Assembly (NCBI GenBank): GCA_016219165.1
Contig: JACRCB010000171.1
Location: 1 to 9,435 of the forward strand
DNA: 9,435 nucleotides
From: Deltaproteobacteria bacterium
GTDB taxonomy: Bacteria > Desulfobacterota > GWC2-55-46 > DRQE01
Direction of reading: 5' to 3'
Shown here: positions 1-7,526 of the stretch, piece by piece
Layout of the letters: each line of letters starts with the position of its first letter
How positions within the stretch are numbered: the first letter of the stretch is position 1
Translations under genes and position numbers: made by a program
Notes under the pieces: generated by a model
Seen by the model: only the letters and a program-made list of their open reading frames with translations
What the model was told of the DNA's origin: nothing
The model's database searches: none

Positions 1-115
1 GGGTTTTCCGGGGAGCTAAAAGTCTGTGAAGGGGGCTTGGGGGAAACTTCGGGCACACACCCGCAGGGTGGGTCGGAAAGTTTCCCCCAAAAATGCTTTT
101 TTCAGAGCTTCCCTA
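1..115 (-). repeat. Half-unit of the nested palindromic repeat, after waaA
   Basis: Non-coding end of the window downstream of waaA. Perfect 13-bp arms at 37-49 and 78-90 form a hairpin whose tip contains a CACCC-GCA-GGGTG stem. Read on the minus strand from the waaA stop, the order is a GGGAAGCTCTG end, an A-rich spacer, the G5-AAAC hairpin, a C-rich stretch, and AGACTTTTAG. This matches, block by block, the arm at 8578-8690. Homology is visible over about 16-115; bases 1-15 diverge or belong to the part lost beyond the edge. The terminal TA (114-115) lies inside the waaA stop codon. The hairpin has no following U-run, so it is not a standard intrinsic terminator. Confidence 0.75.
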
Positions 116-1402
116 AAAGTCTGCCCCCATAAGACCTTCGATGACTTTAACGGTTTTCTCCGTCGCTCCCCTGTTTTCTTCAACGGCCCTTTTCGCGTTC
201 ATACCCATCTTCTCCCTCAGGTCCGGACTGGAGAGGAGTTTCCTCAGGGCGCCAACCAATGTATCCTCCTTTACCCTCATTCCTCCCCCGCGTTTCTCAA
301 GGAGTTCCGCCATATAGAGGTAACTTTTAAGATAAGGCCCGTAAAGCACGGGTTTCCCGAAAAACGCCGGTTCGAGCAGGTTGTGCCCGCCGCTGTCCAC
401 GAGGGTCCCGCCGACAAACGCAACAGTAGAGATACCGTATGTAAGGAATAATTCTCCGAGGGTGTCGAGGATGACCACGTCGTGAGAGATGCCTTTGGCC
501 CCCGCGCTTCTTTTTACATAAGAGAGGCCCGAGGCCCTGACATTTGTCTCGACTTCGTTCGTCCTCTCAGGGTGTCTGGGGGCGAGGATGAGTTTAAGGG
601 GCCGGAATTCTTCCTTGAGTTTTTTGAACGCATCCAGAAAAATCCTTTCCTCTCCCGAGTGCGTGCTGCCCGCAACGAGCACCCTTTCACCGGGCCTTAT
701 TCCCATGAGTGAACTCAATCGTTCCATCTCCTCTTTATCGAGGCTTCTGGGGCTCATGTCGAATTTCAGGTTCCCGGCGGCAGGACATCTTTTCGCGGGG
801 GTCCCGAGGGCTATCGCCCTCTCCCTGTCCTCTTCAGTGCGCGCGCAGAAGGTCAGGGCCGAAAAAAGGTCTTTAAAAAGACGTGGATAACGGCGGTATC
901 TTCTAAAAGACCTTTCCGATATGGTGCCGTTTACAACCACCGAAGGGACGGAATTTGTTCTGAGGATTCTGAAGAAATTCGGCCAGAATTCCTTTTCAAC
1001 CGTAATGAATATGCCGGGGCTTATGCGCCTTATCACCCTCCTCGAAACCCATGACAGGTCCAGGGGGAAGTATATGAGGGAATCTATCAAAGACACGCCT
1101 TCTTTTCTTGCGACCCTGCCTCCGGTCGGGGTGACGGTGGAGAATACAATCTTAACCGTGGGGTGCCTCTCTCTAAAGAGTTTTAAAAGGGGCATGACGG
1201 CCTTCGTCTCCCCCACGCTCACCGCATGGAACCATGCGACCTTCTCTCCTTTAAGCCCCTCTAATTTTCCGACGTCGATGAGGCCGAACCTCTCCTGTAT
1301 GCCGCTTAGGTATTTTCCTGAGGAGAAGGCCCTTACGAGAAAATATGGAAGGAGGACGATGAGGGAGAGATGGAGGAGGGTATCGTAGAGGATATACGCC
1401 AT
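113..1402 (-). CDS. waaA: 3-deoxy-D-manno-octulosonic acid (Kdo) transferase
   Basis: Family GT30 enzyme that transfers Kdo from CMP-Kdo to the lipid A precursor at the cytoplasmic face of the inner membrane. The 429-residue product has an N-terminal hydrophobic anchor (about 3-25) followed by the usual two GT-B domains. Visible motifs are HAVSVGE (59-65, holding the glutamate proposed as general base in the Aquifex enzyme), VEKEFWPN (135-142), AGSTHSGEE (244-252), APRHPER (274-280) and GGHNLLEPA (338-346). I chose ATG 1402 because GGAAGA lies 6 nt upstream. A TTG at 1432 is also in frame but would overlap the preceding gene and has no ribosome site. Whether it adds one, two or more Kdo cannot be read from sequence. 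It is the last gene of the visible operon, and a repeat begins immediately after its stop. Confidence 0.96.
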   Translation of the reverse strand: MAYILYDTLLHLSLIVLLPYFLVRAFSSGKYLSGIQERFGLIDVGKLEGLKGEKVAWFHAVSVGETKAVMPLLKLFRERHPTVKIVFSTVTPTGGRVARKEGVSLIDSLIYFPLDLSWVSRRVIRRISPGIFITVEKEFWPNFFRILRTNSVPSVVVNGTISERSFRRYRRYPRLFKDLFSALTFCARTEEDRERAIALGTPAKRCPAAGNLKFDMSPRSLDKEEMERLSSLMGIRPGERVLVAGSTHSGEERIFLDAFKKLKEEFRPLKLILAPRHPERTNEVETNVRASGLSYVKRSAGAKGISHDVVILDTLGELFLTYGISTVAFVGGTLVDSGGHNLLEPAFFGKPVLYGPYLKSYLYMAELLEKRGGGMRVKEDTLVGALRKLLSSPDLREKMGMNAKRAVEENRGATEKTVKVIEGLMGADF

Positions 1403-1418
1403 GGAGATTCTTCCATTT

Positions 1419-2080
1419 TCAGATTTTTCCAAAGAATCTGTCTGCCCAATCGGTCAGTTCGTTCAATCTCGTTTCGAGTTCGCGCCGTTTTTTTTCGAGT
1501 TCTCCGGGCCCCGCGTCCTTACTTACAACTATGGGGTCGCCGCAGATAAATACCCCCTTCGAGAAAGGATACGGCACTATGAAGGCGTCCCAACTGCCAA
1601 GGGTTTTTTTTTAGAGGCCCCGAAGGCCATAGGTATTATCGGAAGGTTTGTCCTCGACGCGATATCTACCGCCCCCATCTGGGCTTTAAATCTCGGCCCG
1701 ACCGGGCCGTCCGGGGTTATGGCGATGTCCCCGCCTTCGCGCACGGATTTCAGAAGCCCCTTGACCCCGCCAAACCATCCCCTCGTAGAGGAACCCCTGA
1801 CGCTCGTTATCCCGAAATTTTTTATTGTCCTCGCAATCAACTCTCCGTCCCTGTGATGGCTTACGAGGACCGTTATCCCCTTGCCCGGATATGAATATGG
1901 CATCATAAGGAGCCTCCCGTGCCAGAATGCGAGTATAATACGGCCGCCCTGCTTAAGCCCCGCCCTATAGGAGTCGAAGTTTACATAGGTAAACCTCATC
2001 GTCAGGGCCAGAAACCTTATGAATAAGGAGGCAAAGAGCGGCACAAGCATAAGCGTAATCTTATCCGCCATCCTTTTCAC
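1419..2080 (-). CDS. DUF374 lysophospholipid-acyltransferase-like protein (LpxJ-like), frameshifted
   Basis: DUF374 proteins belong to the LPLAT acyltransferase superfamily. LpxJ of Helicobacter and Campylobacter, a DUF374 protein, is a secondary lipid A acyltransferase, so a late-acylation role before WaaA is a reasonable inference. Motifs seen are FWHG (52-55), SHHRDGE (74-80), RGSSTRG (95-101) and PDGPVGPR (123-130), after an N-terminal hydrophobic stretch (about 8-28). As written, the frame stops at residue 167 (stop at 1577-1579). One extra A in the A9 run at 1604-1612 would restore a 220-residue protein, the usual family length, ending at 1419 with a family-like C-terminus (LGSWDAFIVPYPFSKG, then GDPIVV and a charged helix). 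The GTG start at 2080 sits 3 nt after msbA; ATG 2071 is an alternative, but its only SD-like purines touch the start codon. Confidence 0.82.
1604..1612 (-). other. A9 homopolymer with apparent -1 frameshift
   Basis: Nine A on the coding strand, read as three lysine codons (157-159) of the DUF374 gene. Downstream of the run, the zero frame ends after eight codons. The frame reached by adding one A (or removing two) continues for 61 codons with family-like sequence. A second run, A8 at 1488-1495, lies in the restored part but keeps its frame. Confidence 0.85.
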
Positions 2081-2083
2081 GTA

Positions 2084-3877
2084 TTACGCCATCCCTTCTT
2101 TCAATCCCTGGAACTGCATTGTATAGAGGCGCGAATATTCGCCCCCGCGCCTTAAAAGTTCCTCGTGCGTGCCGCTCTCTGCTATCATGCCGCCGGAAAG
2201 GACTATTATCCTGTCCGCATTCTTGACGGTCGAGAGCCTGTGCGCTATGACGAACACCGTGCGGTTTTTCATGAGATTATCGAGCCCCTTCTCCACTTCG
2301 TATTCAGACTCGGTATCGAGGGATGAGGTGGCTTCGTCCATGATAAGGATGGGTGCGTTCTTGAGTATCGCCCTCGCAATAGACACCCTCTGCTTTTCGC
2401 CCCCGGAAAGCTTCATCCCCCTTTCCCCTACGACCGTATCATAACCCGCGGGAAGCCTCGATATGAAACCGTGGGCATTGGCCGCTATGGCGGCCTCCCG
2501 GACGTCCTCCTCCGCCTTTTTCGGGTCTCCGTAGGCGATGTTATTTTTTGCCGTATCGTTGAAGAGAATCACGTCCTGCGAGACTATCGCTATCTGGGCC
2601 CTGAGCGACTTAAGCGTCATGTCCCTGATGTCTTCCCCGTCTATAAATACGCCCCCGGCCGTGGTGTCATAGAATCTCGGTATGAGATTTACAAACGTCG
2701 TCTTGCCCGCGCCGCTCGTTCCGACGACGGCAATCCTTTCGCCCTTTCTTACCCTCAGGTTTATATCCTTGAGAACCGATACGGAGCCGTAACTGAAATC
2801 CACGCCTTTAAACTCGATAGAGTCCTTAAACCCCCGGAGTTCCGCCGTCCCTTCCTCGCCGACAGGCTCCACCGGCACGTCCATCACCTCGAATATCCTG
2901 ACGGCCGAGGCAAGGCCCTGCTGGACGTTCAGATGCACGCCGTTAAGCGCCTTTATCGGCTGGTAGAGCATTACCACCGCGGCAAAGAACGATATGAAGG
3001 CCTCGGGGGTGAGGGTGCCGCTCGTTATCCTGTAGGCGGCATACAGGATGGTAACGGCGAAGCCGAAGGCCCCGACCGTTTCCATGAGAGGGGTGGATAC
3101 GCCCTTCACCTTTATCGCCTTGATGGAGTATTTCGTGAAACGTTCGTTCTCCTTTTCAAACCTCTTGGACTCATAATCTTCCATCGAGAACGCCTTGACG
3201 ATTCTGACCCCGGAGATGGCTTCATGGAGAAGGGAACTCATGGTGCCCATGGTAACCTGTCCCTTCTTCGAGACCTTTTTCATGAGCCTCCCGAGTTTTA
3301 TCGCCGGGTATATCGCCACTGGGAAGGAAAGGGAAGCGACGAGCGCGAATCTCCAGTCCATCCCTATTATTATGACTATCAGGGCGATGACCGTAAGGCT
3401 CTGCTTTAGCGAGTCGGCGAGGGCGTCGGCGGTGGATTTCTGGAGCATATTCACATCGAGCGTGAGCCGGGAAGTCAGGCCTCCGGTGGGGTTGGACGTG
3501 AAGTAGCCGAGCGGGAGCCGCAGGACGTGCGCATAGAGGTCGCTCCTTAAGTCCGAGATAACCCCCTGTCCGACATAGCCCATGTAATAGGTGTTGCCGT
3601 ATGAACTCAGCCCCTTTATGACCGCTATTACGACTATCGCGAGCGGCACGATAACCCGCATCCTCTCCGCAGGCGCGGCGAAAAGGTGAAAGGGCAAGGC
3701 AAGAAGATGCGGCAGTCTTGCGGCCATGTCGCCCGAGAAAAGAACGCTCATTGCGGGGCCGATAAGATAGGCGAGCGCGGCGTTTGCGGCCGCGAAGATG
3801 ACCATGCAGACGATGGCGATGGCGAGCTTTAACCAGTAAGGCCGCATGTATTTCAATATCCGCAGATATATGTTCAT
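2084..3877 (-). CDS. msbA: Lipid A export ABC transporter, permease fused to ATPase (MsbA)
   Basis: Homodimeric inner-membrane flippase that moves core-lipid A to the periplasmic leaflet, driven by ATP. At 597 residues it is close to E. coli MsbA (582). The N-terminal half carries the six-helix exporter domain, with hydrophobic segments near 18-42, 75-92, 160-192 and 265-308. The C-terminal ATPase has Walker A GTSGAGKT (386-393), Q-loop Q434, signature LSGGE (490-494), Walker B ILIMDEA (510-516) and switch histidine H546, so every catalytic element is present. It starts 9 nt after the lpxB stop with only a weak GGGA upstream, suggesting translational coupling. Position between lpxB and the acyltransferase/waaA pair supports lipid A rather than drugs as substrate. 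A general lipid or multidrug exporter cannot be fully excluded. Confidence 0.95.
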   Translation of the reverse strand: MNIYLRILKYMRPYWLKLAIAIVCMVIFAAANAALAYLIGPAMSVLFSGDMAARLPHLLALPFHLFAAPAERMRVIVPLAIVVIAVIKGLSSYGNTYYMGYVGQGVISDLRSDLYAHVLRLPLGYFTSNPTGGLTSRLTLDVNMLQKSTADALADSLKQSLTVIALIVIIIGMDWRFALVASLSFPVAIYPAIKLGRLMKKVSKKGQVTMGTMSSLLHEAISGVRIVKAFSMEDYESKRFEKENERFTKYSIKAIKVKGVSTPLMETVGAFGFAVTILYAAYRITSGTLTPEAFISFFAAVVMLYQPIKALNGVHLNVQQGLASAVRIFEVMDVPVEPVGEEGTAELRGFKDSIEFKGVDFSYGSVSVLKDINLRVRKGERIAVVGTSGAGKTTFVNLIPRFYDTTAGGVFIDGEDIRDMTLKSLRAQIAIVSQDVILFNDTAKNNIAYGDPKKAEEDVREAAIAANAHGFISRLPAGYDTVVGERGMKLSGGEKQRVSIARAILKNAPILIMDEATSSLDTESEYEVEKGLDNLMKNRTVFVIAHRLSTVKNADRIIVLSGGMIAESGTHEELLRRGGEYSRLYTMQFQGLKEGMA

Positions 3878-3886
3878 AGGTTCCCG

Positions 3887-5074
3887 CTAAACGTTTGCGA
3901 GGCTGTTTCCCGGCCGGACTCCGCACTCCCGGGTCCCGATGAGCCCCAATATCGCCCGTGCGGCTTTTTCGGGGGCGGTCTCACCTGCCCCCCCTCTCAG
4001 TTCCTTCTTTATTTTTTCATAGCCCTCTTTCATAAGAGATTGCCTTTCCGGGTCATCGAGGATTGAGAGGAGTTCGAGAGATATGTTTTCTCCCGTAGCA
4101 TCCTTCTGTACCAGTTCCGGCACTATCTTTTTATTCAGGATGATGTTCGGAAGCCCTATGGAATCGACCTCTACGAGCAATCTCCCTATAAGATAGGTTA
4201 TGGGAGACACCTTGTAGATTATGACCATCGGGGTTCCGATGAGGGCCGTTTCCAGCGTTGCCGTCCCGGATGCCACTACCGCGGCATCCGATGCCCTCAG
4301 CGCCGTATAAGTCGAGTCCCGGATAATCTTTATATCCACGGGGATGCCTTTTGTGAGTTCTTTAAAGATGCCGTCCCCGATGCCCGGCGCCGCGGGCAGA
4401 AAGACTTGAATATCGGTTCCGAGCCTTTGCTGGAGGAGCTCCGCGCCTTGGACCATCGGCTTTAAGTGGCGTTTTATCTCCTCCGTCCTGCTCCCCGGAA
4501 GTATCGAGAGTGTTGTCTTATCCGGGGCCGCTCCAAGTTTTCTCTTCGCCTCTTCTTTTGTCATGCCGCAGACGGCCTCTCCAAGGAGCGGATGTCCGAC
4601 GTATTCCACTTGAACCCCCGCCTTCCTGTAGAGCGTTTCTTCGAAAGGAAAGATAACGAGCATCTTATCCACGGTCCTTGCTATCCCGTAGACCCTTTTT
4701 TTCCTCCAGGCCCATACCTGAGGGCTTATGTAATATACGACCTTGACCCCCTCTTTCCTCGCCGCCCTTGCAAACCTCAGGTTGAAGTCCGGATAGTCTA
4801 TGAGCACACAGCAGTCGAACCTTTCCTTCCTGAGGAGTCTCTTTAATTCGGAAAACGCCCTCGAGATGGGGTAGATTTTCTTAAACACCTCCACTATCCC
4901 CACAACAGAGAGTTTCGTCGAATCTATCCCCGTAAGGCCGGCCTCCCTCATCCTCTCTCCTCCCATCCCTTTGACCTTTATGGAAGGGGAGAGGTGTAGC
5001 AGGGCTTTTATGAGCGCGCTTCCGTGAAGGTCCCCGGATGCCTCTGCGCTTATCATCAATATGCTTTTGGCCAT
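3887..5074 (-). CDS. lpxB: Lipid-A-disaccharide synthase
   Basis: Family GT19 peripheral membrane enzyme that joins UDP-2,3-diacylglucosamine and lipid X to form the tetraacyl disaccharide 1-phosphate, releasing UDP. The 395-residue product has the family motifs in order: SAEASGD (9-15), LIDYPDFNLR (91-100), SPQVWAWR (117-124), FPFE (142-145), GHPL (160-163), LPGSR (192-196, arginine near the UDP site), SGTATLE (269-275) and GLPN (307-310). It is slightly longer than E. coli LpxB (382), with an unusual non-conserved tail after about residue 382. The ATG at 5074 gives the expected N-terminus, but no clear Shine-Dalgarno precedes it. It lies 9 nt after the oxidoreductase stop, so re-initiation by terminating ribosomes is likely. 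Confidence 0.97.
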   Translation of the reverse strand: MAKSILMISAEASGDLHGSALIKALLHLSPSIKVKGMGGERMREAGLTGIDSTKLSVVGIVEVFKKIYPISRAFSELKRLLRKERFDCCVLIDYPDFNLRFARAARKEGVKVVYYISPQVWAWRKKRVYGIARTVDKMLVIFPFEETLYRKAGVQVEYVGHPLLGEAVCGMTKEEAKRKLGAAPDKTTLSILPGSRTEEIKRHLKPMVQGAELLQQRLGTDIQVFLPAAPGIGDGIFKELTKGIPVDIKIIRDSTYTALRASDAAVVASGTATLETALIGTPMVIIYKVSPITYLIGRLLVEVDSIGLPNIILNKKIVPELVQKDATGENISLELLSILDDPERQSLMKEGYEKIKKELRGGAGETAPEKAARAILGLIGTRECGVRPGNSLANV

Positions 5075-5083
5075 ATAGAGGTC

Positions 5084-6082
5084 TTATGCGGACACATCCG
5101 CGCCCTTGAGCGCCGTAACTCCAACCGTTTGCAGGCGGATTTTCTCCATCGAGTCTCTTACCGATGCCTGTATCCTATGCGCGACCTCGAGCGCCCTTTT
5201 GCCGTCCTCGCCGGTTACCAAAGGAGATTTCTTCAAAGCGGAGCATTCGAGGAAGGATTTTATCTCTTCTTTGAGCGAGTCCCTTTTTTCTATCTCTATC
5301 TTTTCTTCGATTATGGAGGGTTTGGAGGGGTCTTTCCCGCGGGCGAGTTTAGCAATCGAGATCTCCTGCAGGGCATAGTCTATGGATATATAGGAATCGC
5401 TCTGAAAAAGCCTTATCCTCCTTAACTTCTCTTTCGAGATGCGGCTTGCGGTGACGTTCGCCACACAGCCGTTTTTGAAACTCATCCGGACATTCGCTAT
5501 ATCCACCTTGTCCGATATGACCGGTATCCCCACCGCGTCCACGGCGGCTACCTCGGAGGGGACGAGGTTCAGTATTATATCTATGTCGTGGATCATCATG
5601 TCGAGCACGACGTCCACGTCGAGGGACCTGTCGGGAAAGGGCGAAAGCCTGTGCGCCTCTATGAAGAGGGGGTTTTTAACCTTTCCGGCAAGGGCGATGA
5701 CCGCGGGGTTGAATCTTTCCAGATGGCCTATCTGCAATGTTGCGCCGGTCTTTTTTGCCTCTTTTATCAGGAGTTCGGCCTCATCCGGGGTCGTTGCCAT
5801 GGGTTTTTCGATGAGGACGTCTATCCCCTTCTTTAGAAATGACATCCCGAGCCCGTAATGGCTCTCGGTGGGTGTGACGATGCTCACACAATCGACCTTG
5901 CCGATGAGTTCCTCGCAGCTGGTGTAGGGGGTTGAGTTTGTCTCTTTGGCGACTCTCTCCGCGCGTTCCATGACTGTGTCGACCACCCCCGTAAGAACGG
6001 CATCTTCGAGTTCCGAGTATTTCTGGGCGTGGAACCTGCCCAGATACCCCGCCCCTATTACCGCCACCCTTACCTTTTTCAC
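5084..6082 (-). CDS. Gfo/Idh/MocA family NAD(P)-dependent oxidoreductase
   Basis: A 332-residue two-domain dehydrogenase. The N-terminal Rossmann fold begins with GAGYLG (10-15) and carries the family EKP motif (92-94); the C-terminal domain holds DMMIHDID (161-168), whose H165 is the usual catalytic-site histidine. The substrate is likely a nucleotide sugar. Its place between lpxA and lpxB matches gnnA of Acidithiobacillus ferrooxidans, where GnnA oxidises UDP-GlcNAc at C3 before GnnB transaminates it. No aminotransferase is visible here, so GnnA function is only a possibility. The GTG start at 6082 overlaps the lpxA stop by four bases (GTGA), with GAAGGAAGG just upstream, indicating tight coupling to lpxA. 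Confidence 0.9.
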   Translation of the reverse strand: MKKVRVAVIGAGYLGRFHAQKYSELEDAVLTGVVDTVMERAERVAKETNSTPYTSCEELIGKVDCVSIVTPTESHYGLGMSFLKKGIDVLIEKPMATTPDEAELLIKEAKKTGATLQIGHLERFNPAVIALAGKVKNPLFIEAHRLSPFPDRSLDVDVVLDMMIHDIDIILNLVPSEVAAVDAVGIPVISDKVDIANVRMSFKNGCVANVTASRISKEKLRRIRLFQSDSYISIDYALQEISIAKLARGKDPSKPSIIEEKIEIEKRDSLKEEIKSFLECSALKKSPLVTGEDGKRALEVAHRIQASVRDSMEKIRLQTVGVTALKGADVSA

Positions 6083-6930
6083 GTCTGCCTTCCTTCTTCG
6101 GTTTCTTTGTGCCTTACCGCGGCCCTCTCTCTGGCAACGCCCCTTTTCGAGTTCTCGATGAATTTCAGGAATCTCTCCGCGTGCGGCGAGCCCGCAAGTT
6201 CGCTTTTCAGTCTCCCCACCGCGTCCTTAATGGTAAGGGAAGACCTGAAGAGTATGCCGTATATCCTTTTGATTTCTTCTATCTCGTCCTTCGAGAACCC
6301 GTGCCTTTTAAGCCCCACCCTGTTCAGCCCGTAAAGATGAGCGCGGTTGCCTACGGCCATTACATAGGGGGGTATGTCTTTGCTTACCGCGGAGGCCCCT
6401 CCTATTATACAGTATGCGCCTATCCTTACATACTGGTGCACGGCGACGAGCCCTCCCACTATGGCGAAGTCCTCTATGGTGACATGGCCTGCGAGGGTGG
6501 CGTTGTTTGCCATTATCACGTTATTCCCGACGGCGCAGTCGTGCGCTACGTGGACATAGTTCATAAAGAGGTTGGCGTCGCCGCAGACGGTCTTGTATTT
6601 GTCCTTGGCCGGTCCCCTGTGGATGGTAACGAACTCCCTTATTATGTTGTTATTCCCGATTACCGTCTCGGTCGGTTCGCCCTTGTAGGCGAGGTCCTGG
6701 GGAGGGGCGCCCACGGAAGCAAACTGGTATATACGGCAGCCCGACCCGATGGTCGTAAGGTCGTCCACGACCACATGGGGGCCTATACGGGAGTCTTTGC
6801 CTATCTTCACACCATGGCCTATTATCGAATAAGGGCCGATAGTTACGCCACTATCTATCTGGGCAGTGGGGTGAACAACGGCGGAAGGGTCTATATTAAC
6901 CTCGTCCTTTTTCAGCGTGGATTTCTTCAT
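6079..6930 (-). CDS. lpxA: UDP-N-acetylglucosamine O-acyltransferase
   Basis: Cytoplasmic homotrimer catalysing the first step of lipid A synthesis, transfer of a 3-hydroxyacyl chain from ACP to the 3-OH of UDP-GlcNAc. The 283-residue protein is a left-handed beta-helix of hexapeptide repeats (about 15-195) with an alpha-helical C-terminus. Aligning by eye with E. coli LpxA gives an offset of five. Catalytic His125 is H130 (VHVAHD), and H127, H149 and Q166 match His122, His144 and Gln161. The chain-length position Gly173 is G178, which in E. coli permits a C14 chain. It begins 6 nt after fabZ with AAAGG overlapping the fabZ end. There is an extra, lysine-rich N-terminus of about five residues and a charged tail. 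Confidence 0.97.
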   Translation of the reverse strand: MKKSTLKKDEVNIDPSAVVHPTAQIDSGVTIGPYSIIGHGVKIGKDSRIGPHVVVDDLTTIGSGCRIYQFASVGAPPQDLAYKGEPTETVIGNNNIIREFVTIHRGPAKDKYKTVCGDANLFMNYVHVAHDCAVGNNVIMANNATLAGHVTIEDFAIVGGLVAVHQYVRIGAYCIIGGASAVSKDIPPYVMAVGNRAHLYGLNRVGLKRHGFSKDEIEEIKRIYGILFRSSLTIKDAVGRLKSELAGSPHAERFLKFIENSKRGVARERAAVRHKETEEGRQT

Positions 6931-6936
6931 CTCCGT

Positions 6937-7389
6937 TTACCTTTCCACTATCGTTGCCATGAGCTCAGCCTCTGCCACGATGGTAGAGTTCACAAACGCT
7001 TCGCCCCTGAACGCCCATATGGTGCCCCGCGACCTTTTGACCTCCAGAGAGAGTAAAAGCGTATCTCCGGGAAGCACAGGGCGCCTGAAGCGTGCGGAGT
7101 CTATGCCCATGAAATATACCAACTTGTTTTCGACATTTGCGGACTTGAATGCGAGGATGCCCCCCACCTGCGCCATCGCCTCTATTATAAGAACCCCGGG
7201 CATTATCGGGTGGCCGGGGAAATGCCCCTGAAAGAACGGCTCGTTTATCGTAACGTTTTTGAGCCCCTTTGCCCTCTTGCCCGCCTCGAATTCGATAATC
7301 TTGTCTATGAGGAGGAATGGATAGCGGTGCGGCAAAATCTTGAATATCTCGTTTATGTCCAATGTATTTGCCGCAATAGTCTGTGCCAT
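6937..7389 (-). CDS. fabZ: 3-hydroxyacyl-ACP dehydratase
   Basis: Hot-dog-fold dehydratase of type II fatty acid synthesis that converts 3-hydroxyacyl-ACP to trans-2-enoyl-ACP. It competes with LpxA and LpxD for 3-hydroxyacyl-ACP, which explains its usual position between them. The 150-residue protein has PHRYPFLLID (20-29) and the active-site segment GHFPGHPIMPG (55-65), with catalytic His56 and Glu70 (H49/E63 in the Pseudomonas enzyme). It carries a short N-terminal extension of about seven residues. The ATG at 7389 is set by a strong AAAGGAGG six bases upstream, the best ribosome site in the window. This fits independent initiation after the 137-nt gap that separates it from lpxD. Confidence 0.97.
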   Translation of the reverse strand: MAQTIAANTLDINEIFKILPHRYPFLLIDKIIEFEAGKRAKGLKNVTINEPFFQGHFPGHPIMPGVLIIEAMAQVGGILAFKSANVENKLVYFMGIDSARFRRPVLPGDTLLLSLEVKRSRGTIWAFRGEAFVNSTIVAEAELMATIVER

Positions 7390-7526
7390 AAAGAGCCTCC
7401 TTTCCTTGTCAGGAACTTTTCTTAAACCCCGTGCTGAACCCGTTTCAGCATTGTCTAGGCAAAGGTTTCCGCGTCTGCTAAAACTTCCGGATTAAAAGAG
7501 GTGAAAGTCTCAGGGATGAGTTTCCC
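7390..7526 (-). other. lpxD-fabZ intergenic spacer
   Basis: The only long gap in the block from lpxD to waaA. On the coding strand it holds, in order, a weak hairpin spanning the lpxD stop (arms 7509-7516 and 7523-7530, one mismatch), an AT-richer stretch, a REP-like palindrome (7432-7450) and the fabZ ribosome site. I see no convincing -35/-10 pair and no U-run after either hairpin. Confidence 0.6.
7432..7450. repeat. Short REP-like palindrome
   Basis: Perfect 7-bp arms TGCTGAA (7432-7438) and TTCAGCA (7444-7450) around a CCCGT loop. The CTGAA-n5-TTCAG layout resembles small extragenic palindromes I recall as dispersed in many proteobacterial genomes. It lies between lpxD and fabZ, where it could form an RNA stem in the transcript. 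One copy only is seen in this window. Confidence 0.55.

Noticed and set aside
2471..3409. Plus-strand open frame (312 codons) opposite msbA
   Set aside because: All MsbA motifs lie on the other strand, and the antisense product has no signal, motif or ribosome site of note.
3222..3926. Second minus-strand frame inside msbA and the lpxB end
   Set aside because: It is an out-of-frame reading of msbA, rich in Arg and His, with no domain. MsbA itself is continuous.
6109..7056. Plus-strand open frame (315 codons) opposite lpxA and the start of fabZ
   Set aside because: It crosses two well-supported minus-strand genes, and its translation is repetitive and lacks motifs.
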